From NCBI RefSeq assembly GCF_964355755.1, contig NC_092678.1, positions 11,626,922 to 11,690,921 of the forward strand: a stretch of 64,000 nucleotides of DNA, read 5' to 3'. Of this stretch, positions 1 to 12,100 are shown piece by piece. The DNA comes from Antedon mediterranea. Its lineage: Eukaryota; Echinodermata; Crinoidea; Comatulida; Antedonidae. Under the pieces are notes generated by a model. The model was not told the DNA's origin. It saw nothing but the letters and a program-made list of their open reading frames with translations, and made no database searches. The first letter of the stretch is position 1. Every line of letters starts with the position of its first letter. A program made the position numbers and the translations under genes.

Positions 1-1699
1 ATACTGTACAGATATAACTTGTAGACTTGTAAATTAAAGAGGAAACAAACGATAAGTTTTTAGAAACAAGGTACTGTGTCAGTCTGTTTTAATTGCCAAA
101 TACCCACTATCTGAACTAGACACATTCTTTGTCTAGACAACCAAGCATGTGTTATATACATACACAGACACATCCAACAACGCGCACATGTGCAAACTAT
201 TGATAATGCGTGTGTAACAATTTGTGTGTAACGATTTACATGTCTCTCTTATTATGTACCAGTGCCACCGCCGCCGACACACTTTTCAGCCAAAAGTGAT
301 ACCCCGGCAGTAAGGTAGTAATTATTTTCCTTTAAAATCCTTCCCGAAGGAGTAGCTAGAAACATTATATATGATGTTCTGGAATTATTCAACCATGTCT
401 CACTAAAAATTTTGTTAATACGATAACAGTAATTTGTGGTAAAAGATGATGGTGTATAGTAGTAAATCCACTGGCCAGACTCTTTCAAAGACGATGGTGA
501 GAAAATTATAAAGTTCATGAATTTAGGCGCTCATAAATCAGTTTGATGCCTTATAGTTAGTAGTGTAGCAAGCTTAGCCTAGGCCTAGCCTAGGTGGCTA
601 GTAGTAGGATAGGCTACATAACCACCAGACACCGACGATGTGTCGCGTTGTACCACACCAAGTTTTGAGTGCGATATGGCTGAGTGATTCCATCATTTCA
701 TCAAATATGTCATACTTCTGCTACCTCAGGATCAACAGACAAGTGTCGCAAAGCGTGAACATTATTTAGTAAACGGATCATGCTAGCAGTGTAAAAGAAA
801 TCTGTCCAGATCAGGCATCTTGAACTTGTTTAACTTTAATATTGATAACGTTCACATTCTCCTGGGCCATATAGTAAAGCTTCTGTTTCATTCTCTAGAA
901 TATAATATGTATATAAATATGATTGTTCTAAATGATTGATGGCAGTATAAGTATTTTGCTTCAACAAGGTAGAAGATATTTACCAGGTTCAATGACAAGC
1001 TCAGATGAATTAAACTACAGGAAGAGGGAGTGAAATAATCTGTCAAAAAACAAAACATTCACAATAAAATGCTTGAAATTATGCATTTAGAATGTATATA
1101 GTATATGCAAGCTTAGAGCACTTTGCCTAATTCTTGCAGGGAAGCTTAGCATACACTAGGCAGCTTATCAACAGCACTAAATTAAACCTTGCCTCAAAAC
1201 TATATTGACCAATTTGTAAATTTTTTTTTTACTTTGGTTGACTTTATTAAAAATAATCAGTTGTATGGGTAGAATAATTCCATGAGTTGAATAAAAATAT
1301 TCTTCCCATTCAAGGAATTATTTATATTTGTATACAGTGACCAACAAATAGCAGAAGAATTAGCAATTGCCATGGGATAGGGCATCATTTGTCAGCATGT
1401 AGATATTTGTGGCCAGCATGAATGGGGGTCAGGGAGTGCAACTGACCTCCCAAAATAAATCATATAAGTAAAGAATATTACTTTATTGATATTAAATATA
1501 TTTGACATTAAGATGAAATTTGGGAACATCTTACCCGGTGAAATTCGCAACTTAGATATTTCCGTTAGTTCTTTTAAAACCAAATTGTTAAATTATCTCA
1601 ATACTTATTTCTAAAATTATTTTGATGTTGAAAATGTGTGTAGTTGGTAGCTTTCTTTAAACTTAATTGTAGAATGTAATTTTTGTTTGGTTTATTTCT
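1..1699. other. Intronic AT-rich DNA, no gene recognised
   Basis: This is the distal part of the last visible intron of the minus-strand transporter gene. I read both strands for its missing 3' exon, expecting TM9-TM12 of an MFS protein, and saw none. The short ORFs have no recognisable domain. A small palindromic CCTAGGCCTAG cluster lies near 575-593. Confidence 0.5.
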
Positions 1700-1822
1700 G
1701 TGCACTATTCTGGGTTGCCCAACTAAGATAGGTGTTTAGCACCTGTTTGGTCTTTCCTTGCCTTTTATATTTGTTTTGTCTTCTTTGTATTGTATATGGC
1801 AGAAAATTGAATAAAAATATAA
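1700..1822 (+). repeat. Probable retroposon 3' tail
   Basis: A T-rich segment ends in ATTGAATAAAAATATAAATAA. Similar ends (AAAATTGAATAAAATAAAA) close the retroposon-like tails at 20150-20255 (plus strand) and 59065-59235 (minus strand). I read it as the 3' end of a non-LTR retroposon or SINE. The 5' boundary is not visible. Confidence 0.35.
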
Positions 1823-2142
1823 ATAACACAATTTAAATGTACCACAGAATGTCTTAACCTATCAGAATAATTTTGCAGTCAGATCCAGGGGTAGCGATTG
1901 CTTTGCGCTACCATTTTTAAAACCAAAATTAGATACGTAATACGAAAAATAGACATGCCTCAGTATAGCTGGAGCCCACTTGGCCAGAGTGTCTTCCTCC
2001 TCAATTATTAGCGCACTGTTTCAGAAATCTGGAATGATTTGTCACCAACTATCGTCGACCTATTGTGAATATGACTTTAATTGCTATTTCCATGACGGAG
2101 TTGTTGCATGGCCCAAAACCGGTAATTCCAAGCCTCATTGTG
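1823..2142. other. Unassigned stretch, possible LINE C-terminal scrap
   Basis: No gene is seen. One plus-strand frame at 2021-2065 reads SEIWNDLSPTIVDLL, which resembles the WN-LP tail found at the C-terminus of many non-LTR retrotransposon proteins. Stops on both sides and the short length make this only suggestive. Confidence 0.2.
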
Positions 2143-2822
2143 TTTATGGTTCAGGCAAACCCTCATTTAACATGCCTGTAGGCAGGGGGCGTTTATGGTT
2201 CAGGCAAACCCTCATTTAACATGCCTGTAGGCAGGGGGCGTTTATGGTTCAGGCAAACCCTCATTTAACATGCCTGTATGCAAGAGGCGTTTATGGTTCA
2301 GGCAAACCCTCATTTAACATGCCTGTATGCAAGGGGCGTTTATGGTTCAGGCAAACCCTCATTTAACATGCATGTATAGGCAGGGGAGCATTTATGGTTC
2401 AGGCAAACCCTCATTTAACATGCCTGTAGGCAGGGGGGAATTTATGGTTCAGGCAAACCCTCATTTAACATGCCTGTATGCAAGGGGCGTTTATGGTTCA
2501 GGCAAACCCTCATTTGACATGCCTGTAGGCAGGGGGAGTTTATGGTTCAGGCAAACCCTCATTTGACATGCCTGTAGGCAGGGGGTGTTTATGGTTCAGG
2601 CAAACCCTCATTTAACATGCATGTATAGGCAGGGGGCGTTTATGGTTCAGGCAAACCCTCATTTAACATGCATGTATAGGCAGGGGGCGTTTATGGTTCA
2701 GGCAAACCCTCATTTAACATGCATGTATTAATAGGCAGGGGGCGTTTATGGTTCAGGCAAACCCTCATTTAACATGCCTGTAGGCAGGGGGCGTTTATGG
2801 TTCAGACAAACCCTCTTTTACA
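2143..2822. repeat. 49-bp minisatellite, 14 units
   Basis: Fourteen tandem units each start with TTTATGGTTCAGGCAAACC and run through CTCATTTAACATGCCTGTAGG. Starts are at 2143, 2192, 2241, 2290, 2339, 2391, 2441, 2490, 2539, 2588, 2639, 2690, 2744 and 2793. The basic period is 49 bp. Longer units (50-54 bp) carry small insertions such as GTATA or TTAATA before GGCAGGGGG. Open frames through the array follow from the repeat and are not a gene. Confidence 0.95.
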
Positions 2823-2989
2823 GCCAGCTCCTTAATAGTGAACCCTCTCTATTCAATATGAAACATCGAATAACAAATTTGTTTAATATTATTCATGTTT
2901 TATTATTATTATTTCATATGCATCCAGCAGCAAGTAACTTGCCAATTACAGGATGATTAATTAAATTTATCATGCTTATTATTATTTGT

Positions 2990-3085
2990 GAGTTACAACC
3001 CTGGCACTTGGTCAGAATTGGGCTTTGTTTGTCATTGGAAGACAAGCATGTTAACCACCAATCTACAGCTCCACTGTTTACATGG
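2990..3085 (-). repeat. Degenerate tRNA-derived sequence (SINE head or tRNA relic)
   Basis: Read on the minus strand, GAGCTGTAGATTGGTGGTTA resembles an A-box region. It is followed by an anticodon-arm-like CTTGTCTTCCAATGACAA and a degraded B box (GGGTTGTAACTC). The order and spacing fit a tRNA-derived SINE head, perhaps from tRNA-Gly. The arms no longer pair well, so a functional tRNA is unlikely. Confidence 0.35.
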
Positions 3086-3099
3086 GAGTACAATTTCGG

Positions 3100-4128
3100 G
3101 CCATCTGACTACATGTCAGATCCTGGCTAGGCCCTGTTTACACTGGATCTTAACCCCCATCGTTTTTACTGGTGCTAGTTTGATGAGACACCTCTAGTAA
3201 TATATTAAATCTATGTAAATAAACTAAACATATGGACCTAAACACACGATTCATTGTGACTGTAATAATTTTTTATTACAAACATATGCCAGATATGGTA
3301 AATAAATGAAATAATATGGCATTAATAACATAATATTGCATTTAGTTTACATTTTTTTGTAAATTAAACTTTCCGACTGAGAGAACATTTCCAAAGTAAT
3401 ATTTCGTTTTAAAAGCAAATACAATTCGCATAGCCTATCAAACTGTAGCAATCAAATCAACTTGAAAAATAATTAATCAAATTGTAAGTCATTTGATGTT
3501 CACTTGAAACGTGAATATTGCTTTAACATCTGGTACGATTGCACTGATCTCAAACATCTTTAACATACAAATTTAAAACTTCTCCCACGATTGCAACACA
3601 AGTGTCTGTTATTGGGCAACGATTACTAAATGGCTAAAAGTAATGTGTGGGTGGACAATTACATCCAGTTGATTATTACCTATTCTCACTTACATCATTA
3701 AATCTTAATGTTAATTAGTACATTGACCAGCATATGATATTTCTGGGTCATACAGTAACAAATGTTGTAAGATTGACTAAAAACACCATCCTTTAACAAT
3801 TATATCTTCATGCTTTATCTGAATGTTTTGATCAAATTTTTATATATTTCGGTATATTTATTCAACATATAAATATGTTACAAAAATTGAATTGCAGTAA
3901 TAATATATACATCAAACTTAAAAAACATCAACAAAGTTAAAAAAAATGGAAATGGAATATACAAAAAAATCCTGCCTGTTTAAAAAAAAAAGATGAAAAT
4001 TCAGTGGATTTTATGGTATACAGACATAAATATCATAACTATGTGTATTTTACAATTATTTATGTCGTTTCCATTGAAAATAAAATATAGTAATTGTATT
4101 TTTGTTCACTAAAACATTATTTACGGCG
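3100..4128. other. AT-rich intronic stretch, nothing recognised
   Basis: The stretch is very AT-rich, with homopolymer runs and no coding or repeat signature that I could identify. Confidence 0.5.
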
Positions 4129-4819
4129 CTGTTGTAAACGAACCGCTAGCCTGAATCACGTCATGTTTGCTACCTATCTGTTGTAAACGAACCGCTAGCC
4201 TGAATCATGTCATGTTTGGTACCTATCTGTTGTAAACGAACCGCTAGCCTGAATCATGTCATGTTTGCTACCTATCTGTTGTAAACGAACCGCTAGCCTG
4301 AATCACGTCATGTTTGGTACCTATCTGTTGTAAACGAACCGCTAGCCTGAATCATGTCATGTTTGCTACCTATCTGTTGTAAACGAACCGCTAGCCTGAA
4401 TCACGTCATGTTTGGTACCTATCTGTTGTAAACGAACCGCTAGCCTGAATCACGTCATGTTTGGTACCTATCTGTTGTAAACGAACCGCTAGCCTGAATC
4501 ATGTCATGTTTGGTACCTATCTGTTGTAAACGAACCGCTAGCCTGAATCATATCATGTTTGGTACCTATCTGTTGTAAACGAACCGCTAGCCTGAATCAC
4601 GTCATGTTTGGTACCTATCTGTTGTAAACGAACCGCTAGCCTGAATCATGTCATGTTTGGTACCTATCTGTTGTAAACGAACCGCTACCCTGAATCATGT
4701 CATGTTTGGTACCTATCTGTTGTAAACGAACCGCTACCCTGAATCATGTCATGTTTGGTACCTATCTGTTGTAAACGAACCGCTAGCCTGAATCATGTCA
4801 TGTTTGGTACCTATCTGTT
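4129..4819. repeat. Second 49-bp minisatellite, 14 units
   Basis: Fourteen units of exactly 49 bp run from 4129 to 4814, followed by a 5-bp start of another (CTGTT). Each contains GCTAGCCTGAATCATGTCAT flanked by TGTTGTAAACGAACC and TTTGGTACCTAT. Variation is confined to a few sites: CACG/CATG, TTGC/TTGG, and CTAGCC/CTACCC in units 12-13. Units 3-4 repeat as units 5-6, which points to a 98-bp dimer duplication. The unit is unrelated in sequence to the array at 2143. Confidence 0.97.
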
Positions 4820-5098
4820 AAAAAATATATCATCAACCGAAAGGAATTTTTATCTAGCTAATGGAAATTGGTTTTATTAAGGTTGCTAAAACTGCTGTCA
4901 AGACTGTGATAGCAAGACGCTCTCTGATTGGCCGATATATAATATGTTAATATTTGCAAATTAAGTCGTTATTCTCTAAATATTTTTTGTAAAAATAACA
5001 TAATAATTAATACTATGTAACATATAGTGATATCGTTTCAACTAATTTGCCGTTATTGAGGAGAAAATGGGCGAGTTTTGTCATAGTACCTTGTTGCG

Positions 5099-5478
5099 TT
5101 GATCAGCAGTAACGGGACGATTTGGCCCTGGGACGATGCGGCACACTTAAATTTATCGGCTTTGATATGCATTTATAAGCATAAAATAAGCTTTTTTCCC
5201 CAAAGACTATGGGGTAGTACTACTAGGGATAAATATGCAATAAAGCAAACATTTTGAAAACATTGTTGGTAATTGAATATAAAATTACGTTTTTTTAGTA
5301 ATATATATATATCAAGATTGTCAATATCAATAAATACGGATTGTTAAAAACTGGATAAATACCAAAAAAATAAATACGAATTTGGTCTAAAGTGAGATGT
5401 TTCGGCCCACCAAAAATGGGCCTAATTGGCCCGGGCCGAATCGTCTCAGGACCGAATCGTCCCTGAATCTTGATCAGC
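5099..5478. mobile_element. Non-autonomous TIR element (MITE) with target duplication
   Basis: The element body is about 5108-5469. The left end reads ACGGGACGATTTGGCCCTGG. The right end, reverse-complemented, reads AGGGACGATTCGGTCCTGAG, so the ends are imperfect inverted repeats of about 30 bp. The 9-bp word TTGATCAGC flanks both sides (5099-5107 and 5470-5478), consistent with a target-site duplication of the 8-9 bp class (hAT, Merlin or MULE-like). There is no coding capacity, and the superfamily is not resolved. Confidence 0.7.
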
Positions 5479-5632
5479 TGGGCTACGCTAGGCCCGGTCC
5501 CAGCTAATGGGCTACGCTAGGCACATCTAAATGGGCTACTCTAGGCCCAGCTAATGGGCTACGCTAGGCCCAGCTAATCAGCATAGCTAGGCCCAGCTAA
5601 TCGGCATAGCTAGGCCCAGCTAATTGGCTACT
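5479..5632. repeat. Short degenerate tandem repeat around CTAGGCCCAGCTAAT
   Basis: About six imperfect units of roughly 24-26 bp contain GGGCTACGCTAGGCCCAGC or GGCATAGCTAGGCCCAGC. The array starts immediately after the right target duplication of the neighbouring TIR element. Confidence 0.8.
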
Positions 5633-5934
5633 TCATTGTTGTCAAAATGAAAATTTCTTGAGCTAAAGGCGACTCGTATGTATTCATTAATAATTCATTT
5701 TAAAGCTTATTCAAGATAGATTACAAATATATAAAAATCTAACAAAATTACTATTTCGGACACTACGTCGATTTTGTGATGCCATGCCTCATATGTTATG
5801 CTCCCCCGTTTGAAAAATCCTGAATCTACTGGTGGACTAAATTTTTTTAATCAAATTCAAATGAGCCTTAAAGATATTCTAATGGTATGAAGTGATCAAG
5901 TGATTATTAAATGTAAAAAAATAAGAAAACTTAC

Positions 5935-6108
5935 CAAGTTAATTAAAAGCATCATGGTAGGCGATAGTCGTGTTGATATAGGAATAGACACTAAGCGACC
6001 TAGAGCAAAACTACCCCAGTAAACTGATGTCAAGTAAGCTCCTGCAGACGATGACAGGTCTGCTATACTCTTCACAGCGTAAGTGTAAATGTAACCACCA
6101 TAAGCTGC
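5935..6108 (-). CDS. MFSD4B: Exon 6 of the MFSD4-like transporter (TM7 end, TM8, start of TM9)
   Basis: This 174-bp, phase 0-0 exon has acceptor CATTTTAG before GCAGCTTATGG and donor AACTTG/GTAAGT. It encodes AAYGGYIYTYAVKSIADL, then AGAYLTSVYWGSFALGRLVS and SPTMMLLINL. The YLTS-x-x-WGSFALGR segment is the most conserved part of the C-terminal half in the family. No following exon could be identified between 5934 and 1. Confidence 0.92.
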
Positions 6109-9100
6109 CTAAAATGATAAATAACATAAACATCAACAATTTATAGGTAAAAAAGGTAAAGGTTCCGTGTTCATTCTGAACGTAGGGGAATAAGCTGTTA
6201 GCTCATTGTACTAAGCCTCGGCATTATGTGGTAGGGTGGCCAGTTCCTTTCCACGCCGCCTTTTTTCTCCCTAGCATTTTTAACTTGGTACTCATTTACA
6301 GCTAAGTGGACTGGGAGTTGTCGGGAATTGAACCCAGGTCTATCTGTGACAGTCAAGTGTCCTAATGACTCGGCTATCCAACTCCCATACAACTCCCAAC
6401 AATGTATAACCAAGTTAAATTCAATCCATCCTTAAAATTTTTTTACTAATAATTACATCTCAAAGAATAGGGAAAGAGGGGGTTGGGGAAAAATGAATTC
6501 AAGATTATAAAGTGGTCATAGATTACTTTTTTCCATTTGTAATAATAAACACTTATAGGATGATTTATGTAGGCTTTATAATCATATAGTTATATTTTTC
6601 CAAAGATTTGAAGTGCAGGCCCTACATTTATTAGTATTTTTGCAGCGAATAATTTTCAGCAATCGGAAAAACCTGTTGTAAAACACAATTGCATGAGGTT
6701 GTCAGGTGGTACAGTCCATACCCCCAAATATAATAGTGTTGACCATTTTTCGTCAGGGAAATTTAATTCTTTTACTCTCATAATTGCAACAGTCTGGTTC
6801 TTGTATCTAATTTATATAGATGTTACGGGCGATTAAGTGTATATAAAATATAGTGTAAAATGTTCTGTATTTATTTTTGTTAAAATGCATTTTACTGACC
6901 TTATACTTTTAATAAGCATTTAGCCTACCAGACATACTATGTTATGTTAAACTTTCATTCAACCCTTTGTGTATCAATGGATTACCGTATATTTCGGTGT
7001 ATAAGTCACACTTTTGACACGCAAATTTGACCTCTAAATTAAGGGTGCGTCTTATACACCGAACACAAATGCCTCACCACACAGATTGTACATAGAGGCT
7101 ATCGTCACCTCGTTTGCTAGGCCTGAGTAGGCTAGGCCTACAGTAGCTACAGTATACTGACGTAACGGCAACCTGGTTCTGCCTAGTTTTCGAGGCATTT
7201 TAGCATGATGTTATACTAAATATGATGAAAAGATTTGTTCATTATGTAGCTGTTTTAGGCGCTCCGATAAAATTTCATTTGTAAACGTTTACGTACAATT
7301 GGAATAGTATTTATTTATAGCTAGTTATACGCACGATCGCCGACCGCCGTACCCCCAGCGCAAGCCCTTCTTGGCGGCCCCATGGTGTAGTAGTATATTC
7401 TCCAGGTGATTATAGCATGGACCTAGCGTACACACTTCTCGGATACATAGATACTAATCAAATACGATTGTCCGTGAAAACGTGCGCCCTCTCGAAATGA
7501 TCGAGCGAGGCTCGTGTTACACACACAGTCATGCACTCGATGTTATTGCGGGTGCGAAACTCATGAATAACAAGTTAGAAAGAACTTGTTGAGGCTGGGC
7601 GCGGCCGAGTCTAGGTAAGAAAAAACCTAAATAAAGGACGCCGTTGTAGATATAACAAAATATATTATTACAATAATATTGATTACAATTTATAAAAACA
7701 TTGTTTTGATGAAATATAAGGTGCGTCTTATACATCGACGATATAAAAAATACCGATATTTTATACACCGAAATATACGGTAATTAGATTTCTATTGCAA
7801 CTCTTTCATAGAAATTTTCATGCGTTTGAAATTTGTTAATCAGCACGTGTACGGCTCCCACCCGTTGAAGACGGGTACTAATTCTTGTAGCCTATACAAA
7901 TTTGGCTACCTACGCTTGTCAGCTTTATACTGCGCACTACACCACTGATTATTGAGTGGTGATGTGGCAGGTAATGCATGATTTTTTATCTTTTGTATCA
8001 ATTATTGTGATCTTGCTCCTTTTACTTAAAGACAATGTATCTATGGTCAGTTTGCAACAGGTCATTAACAACCAAATACAGCTGATACAATAACAATTAA
8101 ACTAAATATATTGTTGCCAAACAGTAAGAAAAGCTAATTCCACTAGATAGGAAAATAACAAACATGCATCAATGTGTATAATCATAAAATGAACACTCAT
8201 ATCATAAAATATGCACACTTATTATACTAAATTAACTGTTATCTTGTAGAGTATGACCTAATGAATTTCAAAACACTTTGAGTAATCAAAATTGTAACAG
8301 CTTTGTCAACAAATGGAGTTTGTAATCAAGACATTGACAATGCCTTTTCCTGTTTAGAATATTGTTAGCATTTTATTGTAATAATTAAAATAAATTGTAA
8401 TACTTGAAATCTTAATTGCAATATCAATATCAACGAATCAATGCTTAATATTACTTTTTTATTCTATCTATATTTTAATAGAACTAATGAAAAATGTGTT
8501 CCTCTATCTCCTCCTAAACCGCAAGTCCAATACTTATAGTGCTGTGATTGATTGATTGATTGAATTTATTTGATGCTCAACATTAAAATAACAAACAGAC
8601 AAAAGACAAAATAACGAGCATCAGGAACACCCATTAGGCCGGAAAAACCAGCCCATTTCCAATGGGGTCCAAATTGCACATAACAAACAAGAGAAAATAC
8701 AACATTAATAAAACTATAAATATATAAATATACATTAAAATAAAGCCCAGTAAAACAGAAAAATTAAAATGAGAAAAATTGCACGTAATCAAGACCATTA
8801 TAGTTATCAAAATTATTCTAAATATAAAATATTGCGTTCAAAATGTTTTTTAATATGAGATTTGAAGGTAGTTAAGTTGGAAATTAATTTTAAGTTTGAT
8901 GGAAGAGCGTTCCAGTCTTTGATAGCAGAGAAGAAAAAAGTAGAATGAGACTGTTTATTTCCTTTAAGTAGAGGTAAAACCAGATTAACATTACGTTGGC
9001 GTGTGTTATGTGTGTGGATTGTGGATGTCCGTGAGAAATGTTCAGATAGATATGGAGCTGCATTGTTATTGACAATTTTATGAACATTACAAAGCCTGAG

Positions 9101-12100
9101 AAATTTTACTCTACTTTCCACCTTAAGCATGCCAATGTCTGATAACTCCTTCTGACCAATATGAGATCGTGGTCCGAAACCGTAAATAAAACGCACAAAT
9201 TTGTTCTGAGTGGTCTGTAGTTTTTGCTTCAAAACTTTGTCAATACCTTCATACCAAGTCGAAGCACAGTAATCAAACAAGCATTGAATTAAGGCAGAGC
9301 ATAACAGTTTTTTCGTGTTTTTGTCCAAGCAACTAGCCTGACGATATAAATACCTTAATCTACTATTCGCCTTTTTTATAACACTTTTGGCGATGTTGTT
9401 ACAAGAGGCAGAACTATCAAGTTCTATACCTAAATATTTTACTGACTTAGAACCCGTTAAAGTAAGGCCATGAGAAATAATATTGAAAGATCGTAAACAT
9501 TGAAGTCGTTTTTGGGTACAAAATATGATAGATTCAGTTTTACTGATATTGATAGATAGTTTGTTATCGACAAGCCATACTCTACATGAATCAAGAGCTT
9601 TACTAAGTTTATCAGCGACGACAGTCGGATCTTTGTGCCAGAAAACAATTGCACTGTCATCAGCATATAACAGCAATTTGCATTCAGGGTCGATACTTAC
9701 AACCATATCGTTTATGAAACATAAAAAAAGCAAAGGACCCAGTATGCTACCCTGTGGAACTCCACATGAAATATCCATGGGAACGGATAAGGAGTCTTCG
9801 ATTTTAACAATTTGGCTTCTGTTTGACAAATATGAACGAAACCAGTCTAATGAGGTGATGCCCATTAACAAAAGCTTTTCACACAATATATCATGATCGA
9901 CAGTGTCGAATGCCTTACATAAATCTATAAGTACCATACCAGTATGTGTACCTTCGGAGTTATTTAATTTAATTGTGTCTAACAGATTAATTAAAGTACT
10001 TTCGGTAGAATGAAATTGCCGAAAACCTGACTGATATTGATAAATAAGATCATTTTCCACAAGGTACTGTTCTAACTGAACATGAACCGACCTTTCGAGA
10101 ATTTTTGAGACAACACTTAAGACGCTGATGGGTCTATAGTTTTCTGGATTTTTACGACATTTTTTTTTATACAGTGGGATGACTTTAGCTATTTTAAAAT
10201 CACTCGGAACAACTCCTGTATTAATTGACAAATTGATAAAATACGTTAAAGGGGAAGCCAGTACACCGGCGCCATCTTTAAGGAATTTAGCTGGTAGCCC
10301 ATCGAGACCTGTACTTTTCGTAGGGTCAAGACTTTCAAGTTGTTTAAGAATGAATTCTTCTGACACAGGTTTAAGGCTAAAAAGAGTTGTAACTTTTGAA
10401 GAATAAAAGTCTTTTACAATTTTGGAACCGTAGTTAAACATGTTACTCATGGGTGGAAGTTTATCAACAAGATATCTTGCTACATTGGTAAAATGATTAT
10501 TAAAATGTGTAGCAACCTCTTGTGGATTGTGAATTTTTGATTCATTTATTTCCAAAACAACTTTAGCTTGTTCAGACGTCTTTTCACTATATCCTAATTT
10601 CTTAAGATGTTGCCATAATTTCTTAGGATTGTTTTTATTTTCAATTATTTTATTTCGAAAATACGTTGATTTAGCTTTTTTAACATTGCGCTTGACCTTG
10701 TTTCTTAATTTACAATACATATCATGATCTTCTTTGATTTTACTCTTTTTAAATTTATTAAAATATTGATCACGAGTTCGTATATCATTTAGAATATCTG
10801 TGTTAAACCATGGATCTGACCTTTGTTTCACCCTCATCTTTCTAAGGGGTGCCACACAATTTATGACGGAGCTAAGAGCTTCCTTAAATGACGACCATGC
10901 GTCGTTAACATTAACTTTAGATGTAACGTTTGTCCAATCTATCTCGGACAGTTTTGACAGGAATTCCTCTTTGTTGTACTGTTTAAATGATCTTGAGTAA
11001 ATGGTCTTATGCGATGAGTATTTTGCTTTACAAGATTTGCGTGTGCAAAATATCAGCATATGATCACTTAGGCCTGTGTTTATAACACCGGAATTAGAAA
11101 TTTTGTCTTGAGAATTACATAGGATATGGTCTAAACATGAGGATGAATTCCTGTCAAAACGAGTGTCTTCACTTATCAAGTTAGAGAATCCTAGTAATTC
11201 GAGAACATTTTTATAATTCGTAGATTGAGTACAATCTCTGTTAGTATTTATGTTAAAATCACCATTTATGATGGTTTCAAGGTTGTTAATTTTATTTACA
11301 GTGTCTTCGAAAAAGTTTAGAAAATTGTTGACATTCTGTTCAGGAGGACGGTAATAGGTTCCAACAACGATTGGTTTTGTATCCGGGAGGTTGAGTTCAA
11401 TCCATACTGATTCAACATTATTGTCCATTAAATCTTCTCTCTTGGTAAACGCTTTGTCCGTACGCACATACATACATACTCCACCTCCTCTACGAGAAGA
11501 TCTATCATTGCGAACTAAGGTATATCTATCTATGTTTACTTCATTATCAGGAACAGTCTCATCTAGCCAAGACTCGGTGATGGATATAACTGCTGCCTTT
11601 GATTTTAATGCGATTTCCCTTATTTCAGATATTTTGGGAATCAGCGATCGTACATTAAGTTGAAGAAAATGCATTCCTTGTTTGTTAATTGTTTTTGCGA
11701 TGTCGTCCATGTCATCGTCTAGGGGATCAATCTGATTAGCGTCAGATACATCTTGGTTCTGATTTTCATGAAAGTCTGCATCATACCATGGGAGCGAGTT
11801 CAAGGAGCATATATCGCAAATATAAGAGGATGACTTACCGGCGCACTTTGTATGTATTGTTTTAATGTCGCATGCATTGCATCTGATGATTTTACTTCGC
11901 TTGTTAAATCCTCTACTGCATACGTCACAAAATGACTTTTGTTGAGGTCCAGGATTTAGGGAGACATCCCCAGCAATAATGATCAAGTAACTTAACGTTA
12001 AGTGGTGATGTTTTCTTAATATACGTTTTACAGGATATCTCGAAGAGCTTGCACCGTACATTTGCCAGAGTGGTGATCTCAAATCCAAGTTATCCTGCTT

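Noticed and set aside
1980-2956. Plus-strand ORFs of 60-79 codons with repeated residues
   Set aside because: They simply translate the 49-bp minisatellite; there is no start context, domain or continuity beyond the array.
3000-3085. Functional tRNA gene
   Set aside because: The A and B boxes are degraded, and the acceptor and T arms do not pair.
1-5934. Terminal exon of the transporter
   Set aside because: Both strands were read for the expected TM9-TM12 coding sequence with an AG acceptor in phase 0; nothing convincing was found.
9525-11663. Several plus-strand ORFs of 66-123 codons within the LINE
   Set aside because: They are antisense shadows of the intact 1147-codon RT ORF.
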